From positions 23,654 through 87,653 of the forward strand of contig NZ_FUWW01000008.1 of the NCBI RefSeq assembly GCF_900167205.1: a stretch of DNA of 64,000 nt, in the 5' to 3' direction. The translations under genes were made by a program, and so were the position numbers. Positions within the stretch are counted from its first letter, which is position 1, and the number at the start of each line of letters is the position of its first letter. The DNA comes from Eubacterium coprostanoligenes (GTDB taxonomy: Bacteria > Bacillota > Clostridia > Oscillospirales > Acutalibacteraceae). The notes under the pieces are model-generated. The model had not been told where the DNA came from. It did not search any database and worked only from the letters and a program-made list of their open reading frames with translations. Shown here one piece after another: positions 8,389-16,880 of the stretch.

Positions 8389-9570
8389 TTACCATTTTTT
8401 AATTGTGTTCTTTGATTTAACAAGTTTTTTTATGCTCTTTGTGAGTTGCAAAGCCTTGTCTTTGCCTTTTTTACAATAGATTTTGTTGCCTTTGATTTTA
8501 ACTTTGTTGAACTTTGCTTTTGACTTTAAGTTCCACATTTTAAGTCCGGCTGTGTTGCCGTAAATTTTGTTGTTGGTGATTGTTGCATTTGCTTTTGATG
8601 CGTTGCCACCTTTTGGCACACTGTCAAGTCCCACATACATTGCAACAGAACGATAGTCCTTGAATTTTCCTGTGGTTTTGATTGTGCACTTGTTGACATT
8701 CAAACCGAGTACATCATACATATTGAGTGCTTCGTTTGTTGATGTGATTGTGCAACCTTGAATCTTAATGTTCTTGAAAAATGTGTTGCCGACTCTGTTT
8801 GTGCCGATACCTCTTGCAAATTTGATTTTGCAGTTTGAAATCGTGATGTTTTCGCAAGCCGTGTCATCCCACGGAGCACCTGACGGAGAATTGCTCTGCT
8901 GATATGTGTTGTCAATTTGGATAGCTTCATTTGAACCTTCACCTACATATCTGCTTCCGCTCATAGCCATATTGCAGTTTTCAATTCTTGCGTTTTTAAC
9001 TCCTGCAAATTCAATGAAATGTCCGTTGTAGTTGTTCTTGAATGAGCAGTTTTTGATGGTGATATTTTGAGCGTGCATAAATAAAAATGACGAGTAGCCA
9101 ACATAAAATCCGTTGTCTTTCAGGGTCTTTTCTGTGTTAGGCTCTGCTGTGCCAACCCAAGTACCGCCGTTGATTACAACATTTTTGAGTGAGCCGTATC
9201 CGCCCGAACCTTTTCCGTATGAGCTGTTCATATGAAATCCGTTGATGAGCAAGCCTTTGCCATCTGTTTTTTGATTGAATACAGCACCGTTGGCATTGAA
9301 TGTTGTGTTGTCAAAAATCGGCAGGGAATTAGTCAGCGTGTATTCGCCGGGCGCAAAGTTAACAACAAGTTTGTTGCACATACTGTCTTTTAGGACTCTG
9401 CGGATTGAAAGGGTGTCGTCCTCTTCACCGTTCGGTGAAATGTTAACAACCCTTGTTCCGTCATCGCTGACAGTGTCAGAATCAATTTGTGCGGCAAACA
9501 CAGTTGATGTGCCGAATACAAAAATGCAAAATAGGCAAGCGGTGATTAAAATTGAATATACTTTTTTCAT
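8389..9570 (-). CDS. Secreted right-handed beta-helix protein
   Basis: This 393-residue protein has a signal peptide (residues 1 to ~26, ending STVFAA) and then repeated ~22-28-residue units rich in N, G, I and V (such as ITIKNCSFKNN, ARIENCNMAMSG, ITISNCKIKFARG, IKIQGCTITSTNE). These are the stacked coils of pectate-lyase-like or PbH1 proteins. Such folds occur in polysaccharide lyases, glycosidases and surface proteins. I see no clear catalytic signature, so the substrate is open; a glycan is the usual guess. The C-terminus is lysine-rich. AAAGGAG precedes ATG. The downstream side converges on metK. Confidence 0.8.
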   Translation of the reverse strand: MKKVYSILITACLFCIFVFGTSTVFAAQIDSDTVSDDGTRVVNISPNGEEDDTLSIRRVLKDSMCNKLVVNFAPGEYTLTNSLPIFDNTTFNANGAVFNQKTDGKGLLINGFHMNSSYGKGSGGYGSLKNVVINGGTWVGTAEPNTEKTLKDNGFYVGYSSFLFMHAQNITIKNCSFKNNYNGHFIEFAGVKNARIENCNMAMSGSRYVGEGSNEAIQIDNTYQQSNSPSGAPWDDTACENITISNCKIKFARGIGTNRVGNTFFKNIKIQGCTITSTNEALNMYDVLGLNVNKCTIKTTGKFKDYRSVAMYVGLDSVPKGGNASKANATITNNKIYGNTAGLKMWNLKSKAKFNKVKIKGNKIYCKKGKDKALQLTKSIKKLVKSKNTIKKW

Positions 9571-9644
9571 TGTATTCTCTCCTTTATATACATATATAAA
9601 TATTTTAACATTTATATATAGTTTTGTCTATTAGCAAAACAAAT

Positions 9645-9680
9645 AAAAAAGCACTTGAGATTTTTACTTTCAAGTGCTTT
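9645..9680 (-). terminator. Terminator of the spoIIID-proC transcript
   Basis: On the minus strand, GCACTTGA and TCAAGTGC (plus-strand 9651-9658 and 9670-9677) form an 8-bp stem extended by A-T pairs, followed by a run of T. It lies 14 bases beyond the proC stop. Confidence 0.85.
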
Positions 9681-9693
9681 GAATATTTAGTTA

Positions 9694-10491
9694 TTATAAT
9701 TTGTTGTCTTTTTCAACAGCCTTGTCAACGGCTTTGTGAATTGCGGAGTTGAATCCGCTTTCCTGCAAGGAGGTGACAGCTTCAATAGTTGTACCACCCG
9801 GAGAGCATACTTTGTCAATCAAATCATATGGATGTTCATCGCTTTCAAGAATCATTTTTGCACTGCCAAGAACAGCCTGTGCAGAAATTTTCAATGCAAC
9901 ATCCTTTTTCATTCCGTTTTTCACACCTGCTCTTGCAAGTTCGTCAATGAACATATATGCAAGTGCCGGGGTGCAACCGCCGAGAACTCCGAAAAGAGGG
10001 AAGTAGTTTTCATCCAAATAAATAATTTCGCCTACTGCCGAAAAGATTTTTTCTGTTAATTTTTTGTCATCATCGGTTGCTTTGTCATTTGCTGTGTATG
10101 CACAAATAGCCTCCGCAACTTTTGCGTTGATGTTTGGCATAACTCGGATAATTCTATTGTCGTGAGTAAGCTGTGAAGCAATGAATTCGGTGCTTTTGCC
10201 CGCAGCAATAGAAATAAGCAAAGTGTCTTTTTCGTTAAGTGCACTATCTATTTTGTTGAGCACTGATGCAAGAATATTTGGCTTAACTGCCAAAATAACC
10301 GTGTCGCTGTTTTTAACGATTTCGGTTTCGCTGTCAAAAACATTGACATTGTATTTTGATTTCATTGCCTGTGTTGCAGGTGCGTAAATGTCAAAAATAT
10401 TTACTTCTTCTGCTTTTACAGCTTTGCTGTCAATAATTCCGCAGATAATGGCACTTGCCATATTTCCGCATCCGATAAATCCGATAGACAT
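9694..10491 (-). CDS. proC: Pyrroline-5-carboxylate reductase
   Basis: This 265-residue protein has the usual ProC length. It reduces 1-pyrroline-5-carboxylate to L-proline with NAD(P)H. The N-terminal Rossmann motif GFIGCGNMASAI and the C-terminal dimer/substrate signature with SPGGTTIEA (~residue 230) are clear. It begins 5 bases after spoIIID on the same strand, so the two are probably co-transcribed, putting a housekeeping enzyme behind a sporulation regulator. ProC probably also has expression from read-through of the upstream prs transcript. Confidence 0.95.
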   Translation of the reverse strand: MSIGFIGCGNMASAIICGIIDSKAVKAEEVNIFDIYAPATQAMKSKYNVNVFDSETEIVKNSDTVILAVKPNILASVLNKIDSALNEKDTLLISIAAGKSTEFIASQLTHDNRIIRVMPNINAKVAEAICAYTANDKATDDDKKLTEKIFSAVGEIIYLDENYFPLFGVLGGCTPALAYMFIDELARAGVKNGMKKDVALKISAQAVLGSAKMILESDEHPYDLIDKVCSPGGTTIEAVTSLQESGFNSAIHKAVDKAVEKDNKL

Positions 10492-10496
10492 AGCTT

Positions 10497-10757
10497 TTAC
10501 TTCTTTCCTTTTATTAGACGATATTTCTCCCTCGTTGCTTCTCCGCCTCTGATGTGTCGTTGAGATTTGTTGCTTTGCAAAACCTCGTTCACTTTTCCGG
10601 CAAGCAGGGGAGCAATTTCGCCCAGCCGTTTTGTAACATCTATATGTACCGTGCTTTTGCTGATACCAAAAACTTTTGCCGTTTGCCTGACAGTTGTTTT
10701 GTTTTCAACTATGTATTCGCCCAGCTCAATACATCTTGATTCTACATTTTTGGTCAT
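10497..10757 (-). CDS. spoIIID: Sporulation transcriptional regulator SpoIIID
   Basis: This 86-residue protein is SpoIIID size and carries its helix-turn-helix (TVRQTAKVFGISKSTVHIDV, residues ~22-41) and the conserved basic C-terminal part with RHIRGGEATREKY. SpoIIID is the mother-cell DNA-binding protein that tunes the sigma-E regulon and leads to sigma-K. The ribosome-binding site GAAGGAG and the start codon lie inside a strong inverted repeat (10752-10790), described separately. A sigma-E-like promoter overlaps the far arm. proC follows after 5 bases. Confidence 0.95.
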   Translation of the reverse strand: MTKNVESRCIELGEYIVENKTTVRQTAKVFGISKSTVHIDVTKRLGEIAPLLAGKVNEVLQSNKSQRHIRGGEATREKYRLIKGKK

Positions 10758-10790
10758 ATCAATTACTCCTTCTAAGTAAAAGATATGACC
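10752..10790 (-). promoter_or_regulatory. Start-codon-sequestering hairpin of spoIIID
   Basis: Read on the minus strand, GGTCATATC (plus 10782-10790) pairs perfectly with GATATGACC (10752-10760), which contains the ATG start. A 2x2 internal loop and a second 4-bp stem (TTAC/GTAA, 10776-10779 with 10763-10766) follow. The 9-base loop holds the AGAAGGA ribosome-binding site. In an mRNA carrying both arms the start codon would be base-paired. The repeat could instead be a DNA operator. Confidence 0.6.
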
Positions 10791-10808
10791 GTTTTTTAGT
10801 TTATATTA
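10780..10808 (-). promoter_or_regulatory. Possible sigma-E promoter of spoIIID
   Basis: On the minus strand, TAATAT (plus 10803-10808) is followed after 15 bases by CATATCTT (plus 10780-10787), fitting the sigma-E pattern of an ATATT-like -35 and CATAnnnT -10. In Bacillus subtilis spoIIID is a sigma-E target. Predicted initiation near 10773 would leave a leader of only ~16 bases that starts at the ribosome-binding site. Confidence 0.4.
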
Positions 10809-10831
10809 CTTTGTGTTTGTTCTTCTGATGA

Positions 10832-11338
10832 TTAGTTTTTGTCAGAATTTTCTTCCTGTGCGGATTCAACAATCGAACCGAGCAAATCGGTCAATGACTT
10901 TGTTTCGATTCTGTCAACTCTGCCGTATTCTGTTGTTTGATTGTTTTCAGAAAGCATACCGTTTTCTTGCTCAACAGTCATAGTGAGAGAATTCTTGTCA
11001 ACAGAGATTTTGTAAACAACGGTGCTGTTGCTTGATGGGTTAGAAAGCGTAAGTTCGTCACCCTTAACAGTGTAATCACCTTTGAATGAAAATGTGCTGA
11101 AATAGCTTTCGTAAGTGCCGTCATCAAAAAATTCATATGCAGAACTTCTTGATTGATTTTGCCACTTGCCGATAATCAATTGAGAATTGTTTGATGTAAA
11201 TGCTGAAGAAACCATTTGAACAGGATTGATTCTTTCAACAGCACAGTAAATTGCAGATGGAATTAATGTCATAGCAAAAATGCTGAAAATAATAACGAAT
11301 ATAACTCTGCCTGCACCGCTTTTTTTCTTTGTAGCCAT
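10832..11338 (-). CDS. Small membrane-anchored protein with lipocalin-like extracytoplasmic domain (unknown function)
   Basis: This 168-residue protein has a positively charged N-terminus (KKKSG) and one transmembrane segment (residues ~12-33), then an extracytoplasmic beta-rich domain with IIGKWQNQSRSSAYEFFDDG and later FKGDYTVKGDELTLS. The pattern resembles the DUF5640/lipocalin-like 'GxW...F..dG.......G.Y...g..L.l' proteins. The tail is acidic and polar. It starts 2 bases after prs, so it is translated from the same mRNA. Its function is not known and the link to PRPP synthesis may be only positional. Confidence 0.65.
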   Translation of the reverse strand: MATKKKSGAGRVIFVIIFSIFAMTLIPSAIYCAVERINPVQMVSSAFTSNNSQLIIGKWQNQSRSSAYEFFDDGTYESYFSTFSFKGDYTVKGDELTLSNPSSNSTVVYKISVDKNSLTMTVEQENGMLSENNQTTEYGRVDRIETKSLTDLLGSIVESAQEENSDKN

Positions 11339-11340
11339 AA

Positions 11341-12516
11341 TTATTTGAGTCCTTTTTTCTTAAGTAATGAGTCGATTTTGTTTGAGTTGTCAAGAAGAGA
11401 AGATACAGACAAATCGTGGTTGATTGTGTCAAGGAAGTATGCAAGATACTTTGAAAGTTCAACACTTTCGTACCAATTTCTTGAAAGAAGTTCCGGTGAT
11501 TGATAAACACCGTTGGTTGTGAATACTTTTTCAAAAATGCCTTCTTCGTGTGCCTTGTCAAAAATTTCAAGACCGTTGCAGAAAAGACCAAAAGCTGTGC
11601 AAACGAAAATTCTCTTTGCTTTAAGCTCCTTGAGCTTCTTTGCAACTTCAAGCATGCTTTCACCTGAAGAAATCATATCGTCAACAATGATGATGTCCTT
11701 GCCCTCAACGCTGTCACCAAGATATTGATGCGCAACGATTGGGTTTCTGCCGTTTACAACCCTTGTGTAATCTCTTCTTTTGTAGAACATACCAAGGTTA
11801 ACACCAAGCTGTGTTGCAAAGTAAATACATCTGTGCATTGCACCTTCATCAGGGGAGATGATCATAAGATGATCAGGGTTAACCGATAAATCGTCAACAT
11901 TGTTTACAATTGCTTTAATCATTTGATATGTAGGCATAACATTTTCAAATGACTTGTGAGGAATTGAGTTTTGAACTCTTTGGTCGTGTGCATCAAATGT
12001 GATGATGTTTTCAACGCCCAACGCTGTAAGCTCCTGCAAAGCCATTGCGCAGTCAAGTGATTCACGAGATGAACGCTTGTGCTGTCTGCCCTCATAGAGC
12101 ATAGGCATAATAACATTGATTCTTTTTGCTTTACTTGATGCTGCAGAGATAACTCTCTTCAAGTCTGAAAAGTGGTCGTCCGGTGATTTTGGAACATCCA
12201 TTCCGTACATATTGTATGTAACGCTGTAATTGAAGCAGTCTACAATGATGTAAAGGTCGTAGCCTCTGATTGAGTCGTTGATAACTGCTTTGCCCTCACC
12301 TGAACCGAATCTTGCAATAGATGTGTCGATAAGGTATGAGTCCCTCTGATAGCCGTAAAAGGCGATGTTTTCCTTGTGTGCGGCAGCCTGCTCGGCTCTC
12401 CATTTTACAAGGTAATTATCAATCTTTTGTGCGAGTCCTTCCGTACCCGGCAAAGCGATAATTCCCAATGGACCGTAAGGGATTGTTTGTACTTCTTCTG
12501 CTGTGATTCTTGGCAT
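11341..12516 (-). CDS. prs: Ribose-phosphate pyrophosphokinase (atypical long form)
   Basis: This 391-residue member of the PRPP synthetase family makes phosphoribosyl pyrophosphate from ribose 5-phosphate and ATP for nucleotide, histidine and tryptophan synthesis. The PRPP-binding loop IIIVDDMISSGESM (~residue 275) and the metal-site region ITFDAHDQ (~residue 176) are present. Classical bacterial Prs is ~315 residues. This one has an extended N-terminus and extra C-terminal helices and belongs to the longer class seen in Clostridia. GAGGAG precedes the ATG. A small anchored protein follows after 2 bases; no terminator is visible before spoIIID. Confidence 0.88.
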   Translation of the reverse strand: MPRITAEEVQTIPYGPLGIIALPGTEGLAQKIDNYLVKWRAEQAAAHKENIAFYGYQRDSYLIDTSIARFGSGEGKAVINDSIRGYDLYIIVDCFNYSVTYNMYGMDVPKSPDDHFSDLKRVISAASSKAKRINVIMPMLYEGRQHKRSSRESLDCAMALQELTALGVENIITFDAHDQRVQNSIPHKSFENVMPTYQMIKAIVNNVDDLSVNPDHLMIISPDEGAMHRCIYFATQLGVNLGMFYKRRDYTRVVNGRNPIVAHQYLGDSVEGKDIIIVDDMISSGESMLEVAKKLKELKAKRIFVCTAFGLFCNGLEIFDKAHEEGIFEKVFTTNGVYQSPELLSRNWYESVELSKYLAYFLDTINHDLSVSSLLDNSNKIDSLLKKKGLK

Positions 12517-12655
12517 TTTAAAAATACTCCTCTCAATTTATGCTTACATTTTACAACATATTACACAAAAAATAAATACTTAAATAATATTTTTAATATA
12601 AATATTTATTTATGGGTATAATGAATTTTTATATATAATTAACAAAACTGTTGAA

Positions 12656-15600
12656 TTATAGCAATTCCTGTGCCTTTTTTGTTCGCTTTATTCGTTTTAG
12701 TAATTCGTAGCCGAACACACCAACCCATGCACAAGCGGATATTGGCAATCCATAGGTTAATCCTTTTGGAGAATAAACCAATTTGATTGTGTGCTTGCCT
12801 TGCTTAATTGCTGCCGAAAGTTGGCTGTCGCCGATTTCAAATGTTTTTACTTTGTGACCGTCAATATAGATTTTCCAACCCTCGTCATATGGAATTGAGG
12901 TATACAAGAAACCGTCATATCCGGCATTTATTGTGCCTTCGAGCTTTGTATCGCTGTGCTTTTCAATATTCATTTTTCCGAGTGAAAGCATTTCGTATGC
13001 CGAGTTGAGAACGGTATCGTCGATGTTATAAGCGTAGATATAGAACGATGCGCCCGATGATGAAATGCCGTTAAGGTCAATCACTGCTTTTATCTCATCG
13101 CCCGCCTTGTGATAACCAAGGTCAAGAATGTATGGCTCTGCAATGCTTTGGAATGTTGTGTTTGTGCTGTTGTTCCAATAGTAATTTATGTTTTCGATTT
13201 CGCTTGACGAAACATAAATATATACATTGCCGTCTTTGACGGATTTAAACAAAACACTCACGCTTCCGCCTGTGTTTTCTTCAATCTCATCAATGAAATA
13301 TGCACCGTTTTGAGTGACTTCTTCGCAGTTTGCATTGTAGCTTTCCGTGCCAATGTATTCGACCGGTACAAACAAATTGCTCACTCCTGTTGCTTTGTCA
13401 ATCAAGTCTTCCTGAACTTCAAAAGGATTGCCTTCGGTGTTGTCCCAATTTTCGATTGATTTTGATGCCAAAAATGCAATTGGCAGATTGTATTTGTTTT
13501 CATAAACAGGAGTTTTAGCTCCGTCTTTTGTTGTATAAATCTTTTTGTAATAAGTATCCGATAAATCAAGACTGCTTGACTCTTTGATCAAATACTTTAT
13601 GTTGTACATCATATTGTACACAGGAGTTTGGGTGTTGTAGGTGTATGAGTTTATTCTGTTGCCAAACATACCGAGGTTGTATTGCGTTTGACTGTAGCTT
13701 TCATATGCCATAGATGAAAATGCAGACATTCCGTTGTAGTTGTAAAGACACGGGTCCATTCTTGTGTTGAGATAGGTCAACTCTGTTCTGTAAAAGCCCT
13801 TGTCTTTTTCTTTCAGATAATTCACAGCGTTTGCCATTGTGTCCATTTTTTCAACATACGGAGTTTGATCTTGTGTAAACAAATATGATTTGCTGTCGCC
13901 GACAATAACCTCACAAAATGCCATACACAAAACGGTAATGCCGATAACGAATTTTGAAAAGTTTCCTTTTTTTATCACGAGCAAAACAAGTGTCCAAACA
14001 ATTATGAATGCAAGCGAAACATAAATTGTGTAGTTGCTTATTTTGTTTGTCGGATATTTTTGGAAATAAAGAACAAGGAAAATGAATGCTATGCCGGTTA
14101 TCATAACATCTTTGTATGCTATTCCTTTGAAATTCATTAAGCATCTGAATGACATAACAAGCAGAATGAACACATAAAGGAATGAATATCTAAACGGCAA
14201 ATCATTAGGCACATGGAATGCGTGCCAAATGAAATCAAGTGCGTTGCAATTGAAACTTACAATAAAGAACAAAAGCAAAAATACATAAGAAGCCTTTTCC
14301 TTAAGCCCGATTTTTTTGTTGATTAGATATAACGGTAGCAATATTGCCGGCAATATTCCGCAGTAAATGTTCGGCAAAACATCGTCACCCGAAGAACGAA
14401 TTGTTGTTTCAAGTCCTGCAAGGTGAGATGAAAGCATATCAATCAAATTGAAGTTCTGCTCAACCGTTGACGGAAAACTGTCTGAAGTTGCAGAACAGGA
14501 TTGTAAAATAAAATAAACAGGAACGAGGAAGCATGCACAAAGCATACCGACAAACAAGGAACTAAAGCCGAATTTAACAACGCTCATTACAAATTTGTTG
14601 TTGAAAAACTCCTTGAGAGGCTTTTGCTTTTCGCTGTAAATATTGATTTTTGCAGAAAAGTCCTTGTGTGCAATGAAATAAACAAAGAAATATAAAACAG
14701 AAAAAATACAGGTCATATATCCGATGTAATATGAACTGAACAAAAGAACCGATAACGACAAAATGTATCGTTTGCACTTGCCGTTGTTGATGATGTCCTC
14801 AATTCCGAGAGCGACAAGCGGCAACCAAATCATACCGTCAACCCACATAATGTTCCAGTAATATGCAAGAAAATATCCCGAGAAAGCATAGAACACGCCA
14901 AAAGCAGCGGAAACATATGAATGTGCGTCAAAACTTTTTTTAAGGAAATATGCAAATGTTCCTGCGGATGCAACACCTTTGGCAATAACCAAAAATGTGA
15001 TTGCATAGCCGATTTGGTCTCTGTCAAATAAGAAAATCAAAAATGAAAACGGACTTGAAAGATAGTTGAAATAATTGCCCAAAAAGCTCGAACCACCGCC
15101 CGATTCCCAAGAGTATAGAAAACTCTTGAAATCGGTGATTCTGTCATATAACTCAACAAAAAGAGGTCCGTATTGATGGTAGAGGTCCATTCTTAAAACA
15201 GTTGTGTCGCCAAAAGGGAACATCTTGAATATCATAAAAACAAAGAGTATTCCGATAGTCGCAAGACACATTGACAACAGCACAAATCTGTTTTCAAAAA
15301 ATGAACGATACAGTTTTGTGTTGCCGTTTCTCTCTGCTTTTTCGATGTTGTCAAATACAATCAACCTGTCAAAATAAAGGTTGAACACAAATATAAGAAT
15401 AGCGGAAAAAATATACACCAACATTGCACTCATATTGAGCATATCGTTCAGCGTGAAATCAAGTATCTTGAAAAAGCCAAAGTCAACAACGCATCTGAAC
15501 AAATAGGTCAACGCCTGTTTCAACGGTTTTGAATTTATGCTTTTTGCAAATACAAACTTTTTTTCGCAAAAAAATAAACCAAGCATAACTGCAACAAAGG

Positions 15601-15763
15601 ATACCGACATCGCAATTCCTGCCGATAAACCAAAGCCTTTTAGCATCTGCTTAATTATCAAAAATACGACCAACCCGATTGAATACACAAGACTGTATGC
15701 GACCGTTTGTGCGTTGAATACTTTATTTGTTTTAATTATATTTCCTGATTTGGTAATGTCCAT
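12656..15763 (-). CDS. Giant GtrA-like/YfhO-family membrane protein
   Basis: This 1035-residue polytopic protein has an N-terminal region (residues ~15-135) with about four helices ending in KKFVFAKS and FDRLIVFDN, resembling GtrA-type flippase domains. Then comes a YfhO-like core with ~12 helices and the characteristic DLYHQYGPLFVEL, SWESGGGSSF and NYLSSPFSFL motifs (~residues 190-240). Next is a large extracytoplasmic beta-rich domain (~640-990) and a final helix. YfhO proteins are GT-C-fold glycosyltransferase-like and are linked to teichoic-acid or lipid glycosylation. The sugar donor and acceptor here are unknown. TTTAGGTGC precedes ATG. Confidence 0.82.
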   Translation of the reverse strand: MDITKSGNIIKTNKVFNAQTVAYSLVYSIGLVVFLIIKQMLKGFGLSAGIAMSVSFVAVMLGLFFCEKKFVFAKSINSKPLKQALTYLFRCVVDFGFFKILDFTLNDMLNMSAMLVYIFSAILIFVFNLYFDRLIVFDNIEKAERNGNTKLYRSFFENRFVLLSMCLATIGILFVFMIFKMFPFGDTTVLRMDLYHQYGPLFVELYDRITDFKSFLYSWESGGGSSFLGNYFNYLSSPFSFLIFLFDRDQIGYAITFLVIAKGVASAGTFAYFLKKSFDAHSYVSAAFGVFYAFSGYFLAYYWNIMWVDGMIWLPLVALGIEDIINNGKCKRYILSLSVLLFSSYYIGYMTCIFSVLYFFVYFIAHKDFSAKINIYSEKQKPLKEFFNNKFVMSVVKFGFSSLFVGMLCACFLVPVYFILQSCSATSDSFPSTVEQNFNLIDMLSSHLAGLETTIRSSGDDVLPNIYCGILPAILLPLYLINKKIGLKEKASYVFLLLFFIVSFNCNALDFIWHAFHVPNDLPFRYSFLYVFILLVMSFRCLMNFKGIAYKDVMITGIAFIFLVLYFQKYPTNKISNYTIYVSLAFIIVWTLVLLVIKKGNFSKFVIGITVLCMAFCEVIVGDSKSYLFTQDQTPYVEKMDTMANAVNYLKEKDKGFYRTELTYLNTRMDPCLYNYNGMSAFSSMAYESYSQTQYNLGMFGNRINSYTYNTQTPVYNMMYNIKYLIKESSSLDLSDTYYKKIYTTKDGAKTPVYENKYNLPIAFLASKSIENWDNTEGNPFEVQEDLIDKATGVSNLFVPVEYIGTESYNANCEEVTQNGAYFIDEIEENTGGSVSVLFKSVKDGNVYIYVSSSEIENINYYWNNSTNTTFQSIAEPYILDLGYHKAGDEIKAVIDLNGISSSGASFYIYAYNIDDTVLNSAYEMLSLGKMNIEKHSDTKLEGTINAGYDGFLYTSIPYDEGWKIYIDGHKVKTFEIGDSQLSAAIKQGKHTIKLVYSPKGLTYGLPISACAWVGVFGYELLKRIKRTKKAQELL

Positions 15764-15846
15764 ATAGCACCTAAATTAAAATTTTTCTTTATTTTAACAT
15801 ATTATATGTCTTGCTTCAATCCATTTTTATATTTTTTACTTCTTTG

Positions 15847-15875
15847 TAATATTTTTTTCAGTCCGTTCATAAATT
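15847..15875 (+). promoter_or_regulatory. Sigma-E promoter of the spoIIIA operon
   Basis: TAATATT (15847-15853), 14 bases, then CATAAATT (15868-15875) fits the Bacillus sigma-E consensus (KMATATT - 14/15 - CATACANT) at every essential position. spoIIIA is a sigma-E operon in Bacillus. Predicted initiation near 15881-15883 lies downstream of ATG 15879, which bears on the start of spoIIIAA. Confidence 0.75.
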
Positions 15876-15890
15876 TTTATGGGTGATAGC

Positions 15891-16880
15891 TTGAAAGTTT
15901 TTGACTATGTAAAAAAATATTTGCCCCTTGATGTTGTTAAAACGCTTGATAATCTGAATTCATCTCAACAGCAGGGGATAACCGAAATTCGAATTCGTCG
16001 CAATATGCCCGTAACCTTTGTGATTGATAATCGAATAAAATTTGCGGACAGGTTTTGCCAAACATTGGCAGTGCTTCCGAAAGAACCTTTGATAATATCA
16101 TCGCAGGAATTTGACGATATGTTCAATCGTCTGTGTTCGTTTTCTGTTTACGGCAATATGACGAATTTGAAAAATGGATATATAACTCTCGAAAACGGCT
16201 CTCGTGTCGGTGTCTGTTCAACTGCTATATATGAGGATGACAACTTGGTGTCGGTCAAAGATGTCACTTCGGTCAATATTCGCATACCTCGTCAGGCAGT
16301 GGGTTGCAGTCGTGATATAATTGCCAAAACCTTTGCAAACGGAGTGTGTAGTGTGATTGTTGCAGGCAAGCCGTCAAGCGGAAAAACAACGCTTCTGCGT
16401 GATATGGCAAGACAAATCTCAAATGGCATAAACGGTACATATAAAAAAGTTGTTGTGATTGATGAACGCAACGAACTCGCAGGCAAGGTTGGTGACGAAT
16501 TCACGCTTGATGTCGGAATGAACACCGATGTGATAACCGGCTTTGACAAACCAAAGGCAATAGAAAATGCAATCCGAACAATGTCGCCACAGGTTATTGT
16601 TTGTGACGAAATCTCCGCACCGAGGGAGCTTGACAGTATTCGATTTGGTTTTGCTTGCGGTGTAAATTATTTGCTTTCTGTTCACATTGGCAAACAGCAG
16701 GATTTGTATACCAAGCCGATTGTTCGCCTTATGCTTTCAATGGGCGAGTTTGAAAAATTGATTTTGCTTGACGAGGACTATTCGGCAAAAATTCTTGATG
16801 CACGGGAGATATTAAATGAAATTCATAGGCGTAGTAATAATAGTTGCGTCATCATTGATGATGGGAATATATATGAGTAA
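15891..16880 (+). CDS. spoIIIAA: Stage III sporulation protein AA (ATPase)
   Basis: This secretion-type ATPase drives the SpoIIIA-SpoIIQ channel between mother cell and forespore. It carries a Walker A VAGKPSSGKTTLLRD and a Walker B-like VIVCDEI. I chose TTG 15891 (329 residues): GGTGAT at 15881-15886 matches the anti-Shine-Dalgarno tail, and the predicted sigma-E start site lies after ATG 15879, which also lacks a ribosome-binding site. ATG 15879, in frame and four codons longer, is the alternative. Its 3' end overlaps spoIIIAB by 65 bases, an unusually long overlap. Confidence 0.93.
   Translation: MKVFDYVKKYLPLDVVKTLDNLNSSQQQGITEIRIRRNMPVTFVIDNRIKFADRFCQTLAVLPKEPLIISSQEFDDMFNRLCSFSVYGNMTNLKNGYITLENGSRVGVCSTAIYEDDNLVSVKDVTSVNIRIPRQAVGCSRDIIAKTFANGVCSVIVAGKPSSGKTTLLRDMARQISNGINGTYKKVVVIDERNELAGKVGDEFTLDVGMNTDVITGFDKPKAIENAIRTMSPQVIVCDEISAPRELDSIRFGFACGVNYLLSVHIGKQQDLYTKPIVRLMLSMGEFEKLILLDEDYSAKILDAREILNEIHRRSNNSCVIIDDGNIYE

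Noticed and set aside
8363..8390. Partial repeat of the metK terminator arm as a second terminator
   Set aside because: Only the 3' arm is present; no matching 5' arm is free to pair.
15879..15890. ATG 15879 as the spoIIIAA start
   Set aside because: It has no ribosome-binding site and lies before the predicted sigma-E start site. It is kept as an alternative in the gene entry.
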